Counted from the first letter of the stretch, positions 17,764 to 26,762 are shown. The stretch is DNA of 64,000 nt from Azospirillum doebereinerae (GCF_003989665.1 NZ_RZIJ01000029.1:1-64000), one strand, 5' to 3'. Notes: generated by a model not told the origin, from the letters alone. Program-made: numbers and translations.

Positions 17764-19422
17764 TCATTCGCCTTCCTGCATCGGGATCGCGTCGGACGCC
17801 CGCCCCCGGTAATGGATGCTGCCGTCCCCGTCCAGGAAGGCCCAGTCGCCCGTCAGGTAGTAGCGCCGCCCGTGGCGGAAGCGCCGGGCGGTGCGGTCGG
17901 GATCGTTGGCGTAGGCCTCGAACCAGAAGAGCGGCGAGTTCTCCACGTCGATGGCGATCTCGCCGGCCCCGCCGACCGGCGCCTCGGCGCCGCCGTTGTC
18001 CAGCACCACCACGCGGAAGCCCGGCATCGGCCGCCCGAGCGAGCCGTCGCCCGGCCGGTCGCCGCCGTCGGGGTCGTAGCGGTTGACGATGAAGATGCCG
18101 GTCTCGCGCTGGCCGTACTGGTCGAGCAGCGGCACCTTCACCGTGCGGTTGGCCCAGGCGATCAGGTCGGCCGGCAGCGGCTCCCCCACCACCGACAGGA
18201 TGCGCAGCGCGAACTGGTGCTCGCCCGCCGGATCGGCGCCGTGCCACGCGCGGATCTGCGACGGGGCGGCGGTCAGGTTGGTGACACCGTATTTGGTCAG
18301 CATCCGGTAGCCCTGCCGCACGTCGTAGGGGCCGTCGCAGAAGATCGTCGTCCGCCCCAGCAGCAGCGGCCCGACCAGCCCATAATAGACCCCGTAGGCC
18401 CAGCCGGGATCGGCCATGTTCCAGTAGATGTCGTCGTCGCGCAGATCGAGGCCGATGCGCATGTACTGCTCGATCCCCGACAGCGCCTTGACCGGCATCG
18501 GCACGCCGAGCGGCGTCGGCTCCGATTCCGAGGTGTAGATCAGGGCAAAGGCGTCGCTTTCCCGGTAGCGGGCGACCTCGCTCCGGGGCTCGGCGGCGTG
18601 CAGCGACGACCAGAAGGGCGTCACCTCGGGGCCGAAGGCCTCGTCGCCCTCCACCGTCACCACGGGCCGGGCGTTGTCGCGCGGGATCTTGCGGCGCAGG
18701 AAGCCGTTGGTGACGATGGCCGCAGCATGGCTGTCGGCCAGCCGGTAGGCGACCGCCGAGGCGGTGTAGGTGGTGAACAGCGGCATGTAGACCCCGCCCA
18801 GCCGCCAGATCGCCAGCGCCGCGATCAGCAGCTCCGACCCCTTGGGCAGCAGCACGGCGACCCGGTCGCCCGGCCCCACCCCCATGCCGGCCAGCACCGT
18901 GGCGAAGCGCGCCGAATCGCGGGCGAGCCGGGCGAAGCTCAGCTCTGTCGTCTGGCCCGCCACGCTCTCGTGCAGCAGCGCGGCGCGCGCCCCGTCGGCG
19001 GCGCGGACGTGGCGGTCGCACAACAGGGTCGCCAGCGCGATGGCGTCGCCCCGGTATTCCGGCCGCAGAAAGGCCGAGGGGCGGGCCACCGCCTCGGGCG
19101 GCTGCGGGACGGCGGGCGGAGCCGGGGCGGGCGGTAGCGGCGGGCGGTGGCGGGCGGCGGCCAACTGCCCCAGCGCGTCGAGGTCGGGGCCGGGGTGGTA
19201 GCGCCGGCTGCCCGCATCCTGCTCGATCAGCCCCTCGCGGGCGAGTGCCGTCAGCAACCGGTGGGTGGTGGCCTTGGACAGCCCCGCCCCGGCCATCAGG
19301 TCGGCCAGCCGCGCGCCCTCGGGGTCGGAGGCGGCGACCGCGCGCAGCAGGGCGATGGCGCGCTCCAGACTTTGCGTGCCGCCGGCGGCGGCGGGGGTGG
19401 GCGTGTCGGTGTCGATCGTCAT
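17764..19422 (-). CDS. Fusion of IclR-type DNA-binding domain and truncated acyl-CoA-synthetase-like domain
   Basis: A 552-residue protein in one uninterrupted frame. Residues 15-90 are a standard IclR winged helix-turn-helix (SLERAIALLRAV, LADLMAGAGLSKATTHRLLTAL, EQDAGSRRYHPG). After a proline-rich linker (about 92-115), residues 120-552 match the large domain of adenylating acyl-CoA synthetases (DRVAVLLPKGSELLIAALA, DQYGQRETG at 434-442, YYLTGDW at 521-527). The phosphate loop is degenerate: the expected TSGTTGxPKG is TSESEPTPLG (297-306). The protein ends just after the GRASD hinge, so the mobile C-terminal domain with the catalytic lysine is missing. It is therefore probably a regulator with a pseudo-enzyme sensor domain. 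The ATG at 19422 is preferred over a TTG at 19434. It is divergent from livG, and near-identical operators flank the pair. No ribosome-binding site is seen. Confidence 0.85.
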   Translation of the reverse strand: MTIDTDTPTPAAAGGTQSLERAIALLRAVAASDPEGARLADLMAGAGLSKATTHRLLTALAREGLIEQDAGSRRYHPGPDLDALGQLAAARHRPPLPPAPAPPAVPQPPEAVARPSAFLRPEYRGDAIALATLLCDRHVRAADGARAALLHESVAGQTTELSFARLARDSARFATVLAGMGVGPGDRVAVLLPKGSELLIAALAIWRLGGVYMPLFTTYTASAVAYRLADSHAAAIVTNGFLRRKIPRDNARPVVTVEGDEAFGPEVTPFWSSLHAAEPRSEVARYRESDAFALIYTSESEPTPLGVPMPVKALSGIEQYMRIGLDLRDDDIYWNMADPGWAYGVYYGLVGPLLLGRTTIFCDGPYDVRQGYRMLTKYGVTNLTAAPSQIRAWHGADPAGEHQFALRILSVVGEPLPADLIAWANRTVKVPLLDQYGQRETGIFIVNRYDPDGGDRPGDGSLGRPMPGFRVVVLDNGGAEAPVGGAGEIAIDVENSPLFWFEAYANDPDRTARRFRHGRRYYLTGDWAFLDGDGSIHYRGRASDAIPMQEGE

Positions 19423-19425
19423 GAT

Positions 19426-19442
19426 GGTCCACAATATGGACT
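19426..19442. promoter_or_regulatory. Operator copy 1, next to the start of the IclR-synthetase fusion
   Basis: GGTCCACAATATGGACT: inverted repeat GTCCA-N5-TGGAC, three bases upstream of the fusion gene's ATG. It is identical in 16 of 17 positions to 19542-19558. The size and arm spacing fit IclR-family operators, suggesting autoregulation. Being so close to the ATG, it would overlap the ribosome-binding position or the transcription start. Confidence 0.7.
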
Positions 19443-19491
19443 GATCGGCCCGACGGAGCCAGAAAAAACATGCGCTGGCGGAATGTCAGTG

Positions 19492-19521
19492 TTGATAACA
19501 GAACGGATCACGGTATATGAT
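19492..19521 (+). promoter_or_regulatory. Sigma-70-type promoter of the liv operon
   Basis: TTGATA (19492-19497) and TATGAT (19516-19521) separated by 18 bases, facing livG. Transcription would start near 19528, so operator copy 2 would lie about 15-30 bases downstream of the start, a position suited to repression. Confidence 0.55.
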
Positions 19522-19541
19522 GCCCATGTTGCCCCAAGAGA

Positions 19542-19558
19542 GGTCCACAATATGGACC
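19542..19558. promoter_or_regulatory. Operator copy 2, upstream of livG
   Basis: GGTCCACAATATGGACC: inverted repeat with 6-bp arms GGTCCA/TGGACC around CAATA. It is 66 bases upstream of the livG ATG, and its partner is 116 bp away at 19426-19442. It is the likely site for the IclR-type domain of the divergent gene. Confidence 0.72.
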
Positions 19559-19623
19559 CAACCGGCCAAGCAAGAGCCGGCGCAGGCGTTCGAGAAGCCG
19601 AACCAACAGCAACGGAGGAGGAA

Positions 19624-20514
19624 ATGTCCGGCGCGCCCGTCGCATCGCACCGTGGCCACGCATCATCGGCCCCCGCCAGCAAGAACGCGTCTTCCACGGC
19701 GGAGACCATCTTCGAGGCCAGGGGCGTGAATCTGCGCTTCGGCGGCGTGCAGGCTCTGACCGACGTCAGCTTCGGCATCCGCAAGGGTGAGTTGTTCTCC
19801 ATCATCGGACCGAACGGTGCGGGCAAGACCTCGATGGTCAACTGCATCTCCGGCCGCTACAAGCCGACCGACGGCAAGGTCTATTTCAAGGGCCGCGACG
19901 TGACGGGGATGACCCCGAACCACCGCGCCTCGCTGGGCATCGGCCGCACCTTCCAGAATCTGGCGCTGTTCGGGCACATGACCGTGCTCGACAACATCAT
20001 GGTCGGCCGCCACCACCTGCTGAAGAACAACTTCCTCACCGGCTCGCTCTACTGGCTGACCGGTGCCCGCAAGGAAGAGCTGGCCCACCGCCGCGAGGTC
20101 GAGGAGATCATCGACTTCCTCGAAATCCAGCACGTCCGCAAGGCCACCGCCGGGACTCTGTCCTACGGCCTGCGCAAGCGGGTCGAGCTGGCCCGCGCCA
20201 TCGCGCTGAAGCCCGACCTGATCCTGCTCGACGAGCCGATGGCCGGCATGAACCTCGAAGAGAAGGAGGACATGGCCCGCTACATCGTCGACCTCAACGA
20301 GGAGTTCGGCATGACCGTGGTCATGATCGAGCACGACATGGGCGTGGTCATGGACATCTCGCACCGGGTGATGGTGCTGGAGTTCGGCAAGAAGATCGCC
20401 GAGGGCATGCCCGAGGAGGTGCTCGCCAACCCGCGCGTCCGCCGCGCCTATCTGGGCGAGGACGACGAGGACGAAGCGGCGCCCGCGACCGCCGTTCGGA
20501 AGGAGGTCGCGTGA
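19624..20514 (+). CDS. livG: Branched-chain amino acid-type ABC transporter, ATP-binding protein LivG
   Basis: A 296-residue ABC ATPase of the LivG/BraF type on the cytoplasmic face of a high-affinity importer. Walker A is GPNGAGKTS, the signature is LSYGLRKRVELARAIA (a liv-type variant of LSGGQ), Walker B is LILLDEPMAGM, and the H-loop is MIEHDMGVV. An extra N-terminal tail of about 28 residues and an acidic C-terminal tail (GEDDEDEAA) are present. The ATG at 19624 follows GGAGGAGG. First gene of the operon livG-acyl-CoA synthetase-livH-livM-livK-livF; it overlaps the next start. Confidence 0.93.
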   Translation: MSGAPVASHRGHASSAPASKNASSTAETIFEARGVNLRFGGVQALTDVSFGIRKGELFSIIGPNGAGKTSMVNCISGRYKPTDGKVYFKGRDVTGMTPNHRASLGIGRTFQNLALFGHMTVLDNIMVGRHHLLKNNFLTGSLYWLTGARKEELAHRREVEEIIDFLEIQHVRKATAGTLSYGLRKRVELARAIALKPDLILLDEPMAGMNLEEKEDMARYIVDLNEEFGMTVVMIEHDMGVVMDISHRVMVLEFGKKIAEGMPEEVLANPRVRRAYLGEDDEDEAAPATAVRKEVA

Positions 20515-22475
20515 TGGCCGGGAACAAGGCCGTGGGATCGAGCATGAACCTGCCCGATCTCGCCGTGAACGACACGCTGGCGAAGCTGGTCACCCTGCAC
20601 GCCCGCGAGCATGGCGACGAGATCGCCATGCGCGAGAAGGATTTCGGCATCTGGCGCACCTTCACCTGGTCCCAGGTCCACGCCCGCATCCGCGCCTTCG
20701 CGCTGGGCATGACCAAGCTGGGCGTGGTGCCGGGCGAGGTGGTCGGCCTGCTGGGCGACAACCGGCCCGACTGGGTGATGGGCGAGGTCGCGACCCACGC
20801 GCTGCGCGGCTACAGCCTGGGCATCTACCGCGACGCGCTGGACGAGGAGGTCGCCTACCTCATCACCTACGCCGACGTGAAGGTGGTCTTCGCCGAGGAC
20901 GAGGAGCAGGTCGACAAGCTGCTGAACCTCGCCGAGCGCCTGCCGACGCTGAAACACATCGTCTATTCCGACCCGCGCGGCATGCGCAAGTACACCGACC
21001 CGCGCCTGCTGCCGGCGACCGAGCTGGTGGCCATGGGCGAGGCGCTGCACGCGCAGCAGCCCGACCTCTACGAGCGCATGGTCGCCGCCACCAGGGGCGA
21101 CGAGGTGGCGATCCTCTGCACCACCTCGGGCACCACCTCGAACCCGAAGATGGCGATGCTGCCGGCGGGCAACCTGATCCGCCACGTCGCCAGCTACCTG
21201 TCGGTCGATCCCAAGGGGCCGGAGGACGAGTACGTCTCGGTCCTGCCGATGTCCTGGATCATGGAGCAGGTCTACGCGGTCGGCATGGGCATGGTGTCGC
21301 GGATGCGCGTGAACTTCGTCGAGGAAGCCGAGACGATGATGCACGACTTCCGCGAGATCGGGCCGAGCTTCGTGCTGTTCGCGCCGCGCCTGTGGGAGGC
21401 CATCGCCGCCGACGTGCGCGCCCGCATGATGGACGCCTCGCCCTTCAAGCAGAAGATGTTCGAGCTGGGCATGAAGCTGGGGCTTGAGGCGCTGGCCAAG
21501 GGGGAGCGTTCGGCCATCGCCGACCACATTCTCTTCAAGGCGCTGCGCGACCGGCTGGGCTTCACCAACCTGAAATCGGCCGCCACCGGCGGCGCCGCGC
21601 TGGGGCCGGACACCTTCAAGTTCTTCCAGGCGCTGGGCGTGCCGCTGCGCCAGATCTACGGCCAGACCGAGACGATGGGCGCCTACACCGTCCACCGCGC
21701 GGACGACGTGGATTTCGACACGGTGGGCCTGCCCTTCGACGCGGGCGTGCAGGTGAAGGTGATCGACCCCGACCACAACGGCGTCGGCGAGATCGTCACC
21801 ACCCACCCCAACATGTTCGCCGGCTATTACCGGAACGAGAACGCGACCGTCGCCGACGTCCGCGACGGCTGGATGCACACGGGCGACGCCGGCTACTTCA
21901 ACACGAAGGGCCATCTGGTCATCATCGACCGCATCAAGGACATCGCCACCACCGCGAAGGGCGACCGCTTCAGCCCGCAATACATCGAGAACAAGCTGAA
22001 GTTCAGCCCGTATGTGGCCGAGGCGGTGATCCTGGGCGACAAGCGCGACCACCTGTCGGCGATGATCTGCATCCGGCTGTCGATCCTGTCCAAATGGGCG
22101 GAGAAGAACCGGATCGCCTTCACCACCTACGCCGACCTGTCCTCGCGCCCCGAGGTCTACGAGCTGCTGCGCAGCGAGGTCGAGCGGGTGAACGCCACGC
22201 TGCCCGAAGCCCAGCGCATCGCCAAGTTCCTGCTGCTCTACAAGGAGCTGGACGCCGACGACGGCGAGCTGACCCGCACCCGCAAGGTGCGCCGCAGCGT
22301 CATCGGCGAGAAATACGGGACGATCATCGAGGCGATGTACGCGGGCCAGCCCAAGATCGACGTCGACACGATGATTTCCTTCCAGGACGGCACCAAGCAG
22401 CGCATCCGAACCACGCTGACCGTCATCGACCTCGTGCCGGTCAAGGCGAAGACGCCGCAGCCGGTCGCGGCGTAA
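20514..22475 (+). CDS. AMP-dependent acyl-CoA synthetase (long-chain fatty acid-CoA ligase type)
   Basis: A 653-residue adenylate-forming ligase of the long-chain acyl-CoA synthetase class. The phosphate loop is intact (TTSGTTSNPK, residues 203-212), as are GQTETMGAYT, the WMHTGDAGYF motif and the C-terminal hinge DRIKDIATTAKGDRFSP; the C-terminal domain is complete. It would activate a carboxylic acid with ATP and CoA. Encoded inside a liv-type transporter operon, its substrate is presumably what the transporter imports. AAGGAGG at 20500-20506 serves the ATG at 20514, which shares one base with the livG stop; a GTG at 20511 is possible. Substrate class (fatty, branched or aromatic acid) cannot be decided here. 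Confidence 0.9.
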   Translation: MAGNKAVGSSMNLPDLAVNDTLAKLVTLHAREHGDEIAMREKDFGIWRTFTWSQVHARIRAFALGMTKLGVVPGEVVGLLGDNRPDWVMGEVATHALRGYSLGIYRDALDEEVAYLITYADVKVVFAEDEEQVDKLLNLAERLPTLKHIVYSDPRGMRKYTDPRLLPATELVAMGEALHAQQPDLYERMVAATRGDEVAILCTTSGTTSNPKMAMLPAGNLIRHVASYLSVDPKGPEDEYVSVLPMSWIMEQVYAVGMGMVSRMRVNFVEEAETMMHDFREIGPSFVLFAPRLWEAIAADVRARMMDASPFKQKMFELGMKLGLEALAKGERSAIADHILFKALRDRLGFTNLKSAATGGAALGPDTFKFFQALGVPLRQIYGQTETMGAYTVHRADDVDFDTVGLPFDAGVQVKVIDPDHNGVGEIVTTHPNMFAGYYRNENATVADVRDGWMHTGDAGYFNTKGHLVIIDRIKDIATTAKGDRFSPQYIENKLKFSPYVAEAVILGDKRDHLSAMICIRLSILSKWAEKNRIAFTTYADLSSRPEVYELLRSEVERVNATLPEAQRIAKFLLLYKELDADDGELTRTRKVRRSVIGEKYGTIIEAMYAGQPKIDVDTMISFQDGTKQRIRTTLTVIDLVPVKAKTPQPVAA

Positions 22476-22487
22476 GGGGACACTTTC

Positions 22488-23375
22488 ATGACCCTTTTCT
22501 TCCAGCTTCTCGTCAACGGCCTGATCGTCGGCGCGCTGTACGGCGTGGTCGCCATGTCGTTCGTGCTGATCTACAAGGCCAGCCGCATCGTCAACTTCGC
22601 CCAGGGCGAGTTCCTGCTGATCGGCGCCTGGACCTGCTGGTGGCTGCTGACCTCCTGGCAGCTTCCCTTCTGGCTGGGCTTCCCGATCACGCTCGTCTTC
22701 ATGCTGATCTTCGGCGTCGTGCTCCAGGTCGTCGTGCTGCGGCCGATGATCGGCGAGCCGATCATCTCGGTCATCATGGTGACCATCGGCCTGTCCATCG
22801 TCTTCCAGGCGGCGATGAAGTGGATGTTCGGCGTCTTCGCCAAGCCCTTCCCGCCGATCTTCGCCCACGCCACCATGGACGTCTTCGGGCTCCAGGTGCA
22901 GACGGTCTACGTCGTCTCGCTCGGCATCTCGATCCTGATCATGGCCGGCTTCGGCTGGTTCTTCAAATACTCGCGGCTGGGTTTGGCGATGCGGGCGACC
23001 GCCTTCGACCAGCAGGTGGCGCAGTCGCTCGGCATCTCGGTGCGCCAGATGTTCGCGATGAGCTGGGCCATCTCCGCCATGGTCTCGGCGGTGGCGGGCG
23101 TCACGGTCGGCGTCGTCAACGGCGTGTCCTCGGCGCTGTCCTTCTTCGGCATCAAGGTCTTCCCGGCGGTGATCCTCGGCGGGCTCGACAGCGTCATCGG
23201 CGCGGTCGTCGGCGGCCTGATCGTCGGCGTGCTGGAGAACGTGGCGCACTACCTGGACAGCCAGTGGCTGAACTGGGGCAACATGTACGAGATCGCCCCC
23301 TTCTACGTCCTGATCGCCATCCTGATGGTCAAGCCGTACGGCCTGTTCGGCACCAAAGACATCGAGCGCGTGTGA
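22488..23375 (+). CDS. livH: Branched-chain amino acid-type ABC transporter permease LivH
   Basis: A 295-residue integral membrane permease with about eight hydrophobic helices. Family hallmarks are the N-terminal NGLIVGALYGVVAMSFVLIYKASRI stretch (split here as GLIVGALYGVVAMSF then VLIYKASRI), NFAQGEFLLIG, and the C-terminal ILGGLDSVIGAVVGGL loop that contacts the ATPases. It pairs with LivM to form the channel. It lies 12 bases after the synthetase gene and seven before livM. Confidence 0.93.
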   Translation: MTLFFQLLVNGLIVGALYGVVAMSFVLIYKASRIVNFAQGEFLLIGAWTCWWLLTSWQLPFWLGFPITLVFMLIFGVVLQVVVLRPMIGEPIISVIMVTIGLSIVFQAAMKWMFGVFAKPFPPIFAHATMDVFGLQVQTVYVVSLGISILIMAGFGWFFKYSRLGLAMRATAFDQQVAQSLGISVRQMFAMSWAISAMVSAVAGVTVGVVNGVSSALSFFGIKVFPAVILGGLDSVIGAVVGGLIVGVLENVAHYLDSQWLNWGNMYEIAPFYVLIAILMVKPYGLFGTKDIERV

Positions 23376-23382
23376 GGCCAAA

Positions 23383-24456
23383 ATGGCGAACGTCAGCATC
23401 ATCCCGAGCGGCGATTTCAAGACGTCCTACGGGACCGACACCACCATCTTCCCGACCACCACCAGCCGCAACTTCGCGATCCTCGGCGTGGTTCTGCTGC
23501 TGGCCTGCCCGGCCTTCATGGACCGCTACTGGCTCAGCCTGCTGATCCAGATCGGCTATCTCGGCATCGCGGCGCTGGGGCTGAACATCCTGGTCGGCTT
23601 CACCGGCCAGATCTCCATCGGCCATTCCGCCTTCTTCGGCTTCGGCGCCTTCGCGTCGGCCTGGCTCAACAACCGCTGGGGCGTCCCGGTGGCGCTGGCC
23701 ATCCCGCTGGCCGGCGTGCTGACCACCGGCGTCGGGCTGATCTTCGGCGTGCCGGCGGCGCGGCTGAAGGGGCTGTACCTCGCCATCGCGACGCTGGCTG
23801 CGCAGTACATCCTGCAGGACTTCTTCGGGCGGGCCGACTGGTTCACCGGCGGCAGCGCCGGCACCATCGCCGAGCCGCTGACCGTCTTCGGCTTCGCCTT
23901 CGACACCGACGAGCGCTATTTCTATGTCGTGCTGGTGGCGATGGTGGTGATGTACATCCTCGGCACCAACCTGATGCGGACCCGCGACGGCCGCGCATTG
24001 GTGGCGGTGCGCGACCATTATCTCTCCGCCGAGATCATGGGCATCAACCTCACCAAGTACCGGACGATGTCCTTCGGCATCTCGGCCTTCTACGCCGGCA
24101 TCGGTGGCGCGCTCTACGCCCACTATTTGCAGTTCGTCTCGGTCGAGAACTTCACCATCCTGTTCTCGATCCAGTTCCTGGGCATGATCATCATCGGCGG
24201 GCTGGGCTCGATCATGGGCACGCTGATGGGCACCGCCTTCATGGTGTTCCTGCCCGAGCTGATGCAGGCGCTCACCAAGATGGTCAGCGGCACCGCCATC
24301 GACACCGCGCTGAACCTCCGCGAGAACATCGCCTTCCTGCGCGAGATGTCGGTCGGCATCGTCATCATCCTGTTCCTGGTGTTCGAGCCCGACGGGCTGG
24401 CCCACCGCTGGAAGCAGATCAAGGCCTACTGGAAGCTCTACCCCTTCTCGCACTGA
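23383..24456 (+). CDS. livM: Branched-chain amino acid-type ABC transporter permease LivM
   Basis: A 357-residue permease with about ten hydrophobic helices, partner of LivH. Conserved segments include LNILVGFTGQISIGHSAFFGFGA (in two parts, LNILVGFTGQ and ISIGHSAFFGFGA), VPAARLKGLYLAIATLA, and the EAA-like GGLGSIMGTLMGTAF loop. It has a longer soluble N-terminus (about 45 residues) than E. coli LivM would need. Next to livH with a seven-base gap. Confidence 0.92.
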   Translation: MANVSIIPSGDFKTSYGTDTTIFPTTTSRNFAILGVVLLLACPAFMDRYWLSLLIQIGYLGIAALGLNILVGFTGQISIGHSAFFGFGAFASAWLNNRWGVPVALAIPLAGVLTTGVGLIFGVPAARLKGLYLAIATLAAQYILQDFFGRADWFTGGSAGTIAEPLTVFGFAFDTDERYFYVVLVAMVVMYILGTNLMRTRDGRALVAVRDHYLSAEIMGINLTKYRTMSFGISAFYAGIGGALYAHYLQFVSVENFTILFSIQFLGMIIIGGLGSIMGTLMGTAFMVFLPELMQALTKMVSGTAIDTALNLRENIAFLREMSVGIVIILFLVFEPDGLAHRWKQIKAYWKLYPFSH

Positions 24457-24525
24457 TCCCGGTTTCGCAGACCCCGTTTCCGTCGGCATCCCAACAAACA
24501 GAATAGAATAGGGAGTAAACGCAGC

Positions 24526-25821
24526 ATGACGTTCCAAACCGGCTCGCTGAAGACCGCGCTGTTCGCCTCCGCCGCCATCCTGCTGGGCACCGCCGCCACC
24601 GCGCAGGCCGACATTCCGATCGGCCACCTCGCCGACCAGTCCGGCGGCACCTCGGACGTCGGCGTTCCCTACGCGCAGGGCGTCTCCGACGCGCTCGCCT
24701 ACATCAATTCCAAGGGCGGCATCAACGGCACCAAGATGGCCGTGGACTCCGTCGACTATGGCTATCAGGCGCCGCGCGCCATCAGCCAGTACAAGAAGTG
24801 GTCGTCGGGCAGCGACAAGATCGTCGCCCTCCAGGGCTGGGGCACCGCCGACACCGAGGCGCTGACCGCCTTCGTCGGCAAGGACGAGATCCCGGCCTAT
24901 TCCGGCTCCTACTCCGGCCACCTCACCGACCCGACCGGCAAGGGCCCGCACGGCTCCAAGCCGGCCCCCTACAACTTCTTCTACGGCCCGTCCTATTCCG
25001 ACGCGCTGCGCGGCATGCTGACCTGGGCGGCCGAGGACTGGAAGAAGAAGGGCGGGGCGGGCAAGCCGAAATACGTTCACATGGGCGCCAACCATCCCTT
25101 CCCGAACGCGCCCAAGGAAGCCGGCGAGCAGATCGCCAAGGAGCTAGGCTTCGACGTGCTGCCGGCGGTCCAGTTCGCGCTGACGCCCGGTGACTACACC
25201 GCCCAGTGCCTGACGCTGAAGGAGGCCGGCGCCAACTACGCCTATCTCGGCAACACCGCCGGCTCGGGCATCTCGGTGCTGAAGGCCTGCCAGACGGTCG
25301 GCGCCAAGGTGCAGTTCATGGGCAACGTCTGGGGCATGGACGAGAACGCCGCCAAGGCCGCCGGCGCCGCCGCCGACGGTGTCGTGTTCCCGATGCGCAC
25401 CGCCGTGACCTGGACCGGCGACGCGCCCGGCATGGCGCTGATGAAGGAGATCTCCAAGGTCTCCGACGCGGCCGGCACCGCCTACCGCCCGGTGCACTAC
25501 ATGGCCGGCGTCTGCACCGCCTATTACATGAAGGAGGCGTTGGACTGGGCCGGCAAGAACGGCGGCCTGACCGGCCCGAACATCCGCAAGGCGATGTACC
25601 AGAAGAAGGACTGGGTTCCGGCCGGGCTGGAAGGCGTCTGCATCCCCTCGACCTGGACCGAAAACGACCACCGCGGCATGACGGCGGTCAACATCTACCG
25701 CGCCTCGGTCAAGGCCGACACCGGCGCCAGCGTCGACGAGTTGGTGAAGAACGGCTCGATCAAGCTGGAGAAGGTCGCCACCGAGGACGTGCCGCGCAAG
25801 CCGGAATGGCTCGGCTGGTAA
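24526..25821 (+). CDS. livK: ABC transporter periplasmic substrate-binding protein (LivK-like)
   Basis: A 431-residue periplasmic binding protein with a Sec signal peptide (about residues 1-28, cleavage after AQA) and a type-1 Leu/Ile/Val-binding fold. Seen: IPIGHLADQSGGTSDVG at the mature N-terminus, YAQGVSDALAYIN, and two lobes of the usual length. It differs from the amino acid-binding type in having many aromatic residues, fitting a non-amino-acid ligand, but no ligand can be assigned. AGGGAG precedes the ATG by about nine bases. The 69-base gap before it is the longest between livM and livK. Confidence 0.88.
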   Translation: MTFQTGSLKTALFASAAILLGTAATAQADIPIGHLADQSGGTSDVGVPYAQGVSDALAYINSKGGINGTKMAVDSVDYGYQAPRAISQYKKWSSGSDKIVALQGWGTADTEALTAFVGKDEIPAYSGSYSGHLTDPTGKGPHGSKPAPYNFFYGPSYSDALRGMLTWAAEDWKKKGGAGKPKYVHMGANHPFPNAPKEAGEQIAKELGFDVLPAVQFALTPGDYTAQCLTLKEAGANYAYLGNTAGSGISVLKACQTVGAKVQFMGNVWGMDENAAKAAGAAADGVVFPMRTAVTWTGDAPGMALMKEISKVSDAAGTAYRPVHYMAGVCTAYYMKEALDWAGKNGGLTGPNIRKAMYQKKDWVPAGLEGVCIPSTWTENDHRGMTAVNIYRASVKADTGASVDELVKNGSIKLEKVATEDVPRKPEWLGW

Positions 25822-25912
25822 GCCGCTCCACCGAGACGCCCCCTTCGCCCATCCGGGCGGAGGGGGCGGTTCCCGCCTCTTCCACTGCCGGTTTTTCACT
25901 GCCAGGTGCCGC

Positions 25913-26755
25913 ATGCTGAACACCGCCACCGCCGCCCCGGTCGCGCCGCCGGTCACGACCGCCAAGAAGCTGATGCTGTCGGTCAACAACATCGAGGTCG
26001 TCTACAACGACGTGATCCTCGTGCTTCGCGGCCTCAGCCTGGAGGTGCCGGAGGGCGAGATCGTGGCCCTGCTGGGCGCCAACGGCGCCGGCAAGTCGAC
26101 GACGCTGAAGGCGATCTCCGGCCTGCTGAAGACCGAGGACGGCGAGGTCACGCGCGGCGACATCACCTTTGCCGGCGAGCGCATCAACGGCATCGACCCC
26201 GACAAGATCGTCCGCAAGGGCATCTTCCAGGTGATGGAGGGCCGGCGCATCATCTCCGACATGACCTGCCAGGAAAACCTGCGCCTGGGCGCCTTCACCC
26301 GCCGCGACAACGGCGTGAAGGACGATCTGGAGATGGTCTACCAGTATTTCCCCCGCCTGAAGGAACGCACGGGCCTTGCCGGCTACCTGTCGGGCGGCGA
26401 GCAGCAGATGCTCGCCATCGGCCGCGCGATGATGGCGCGGCCCAAGCTGATCCTGATGGACGAGCCGAGCATGGGCCTGTCGCCGCTGATGGTGAAGGAG
26501 GTGTTCGGCATCATCCAGCAGATCAACCGGGATCTCGGCGTGACCATCCTGCTGGTGGAGCAGAACGCCCGCATGGCGCTCCAGGCCGCGACGCGCGGTT
26601 ACATCATGGAGAACGGCAAGGTCGTGCTCGACGGCACCGCCGAGGAACTGCGCAACAACGAGGACGTGAAGGAATTCTACCTCGGCGGCGGCAACGAGGA
26701 GCGCAAGAGCTTCAAGAACCTCAAGAGCTTCAAGCGGCGCAAGCGCTGGATTTGA
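25913..26755 (+). CDS. livF: Branched-chain amino acid-type ABC transporter, ATP-binding protein LivF
   Basis: A 280-residue second ATPase of the importer. Walker A GANGAGKST, signature LSGGEQQMLAIGRAMM, Walker B LILMDEPSMGLSP and the H-loop replacement LLVEQNARMAL are the standard LivF set. The C-terminus carries a lysine/arginine-rich tail (KSFKNLKSFKRRKRW) not usual for LivF. It is followed by palindromic element copy D, which separates it from the PaaK-like gene. Confidence 0.92.
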   Translation: MLNTATAAPVAPPVTTAKKLMLSVNNIEVVYNDVILVLRGLSLEVPEGEIVALLGANGAGKSTTLKAISGLLKTEDGEVTRGDITFAGERINGIDPDKIVRKGIFQVMEGRRIISDMTCQENLRLGAFTRRDNGVKDDLEMVYQYFPRLKERTGLAGYLSGGEQQMLAIGRAMMARPKLILMDEPSMGLSPLMVKEVFGIIQQINRDLGVTILLVEQNARMALQAATRGYIMENGKVVLDGTAEELRNNEDVKEFYLGGGNEERKSFKNLKSFKRRKRWI

Positions 26756-26762
26756 GGCGGGG

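Noticed and set aside
19423-19434. TTG at 19434 as the start of the fusion gene
   Set aside because: It would put the operator inside the coding sequence and add only four residues before an ATG that begins a normal N-terminus; not excluded.
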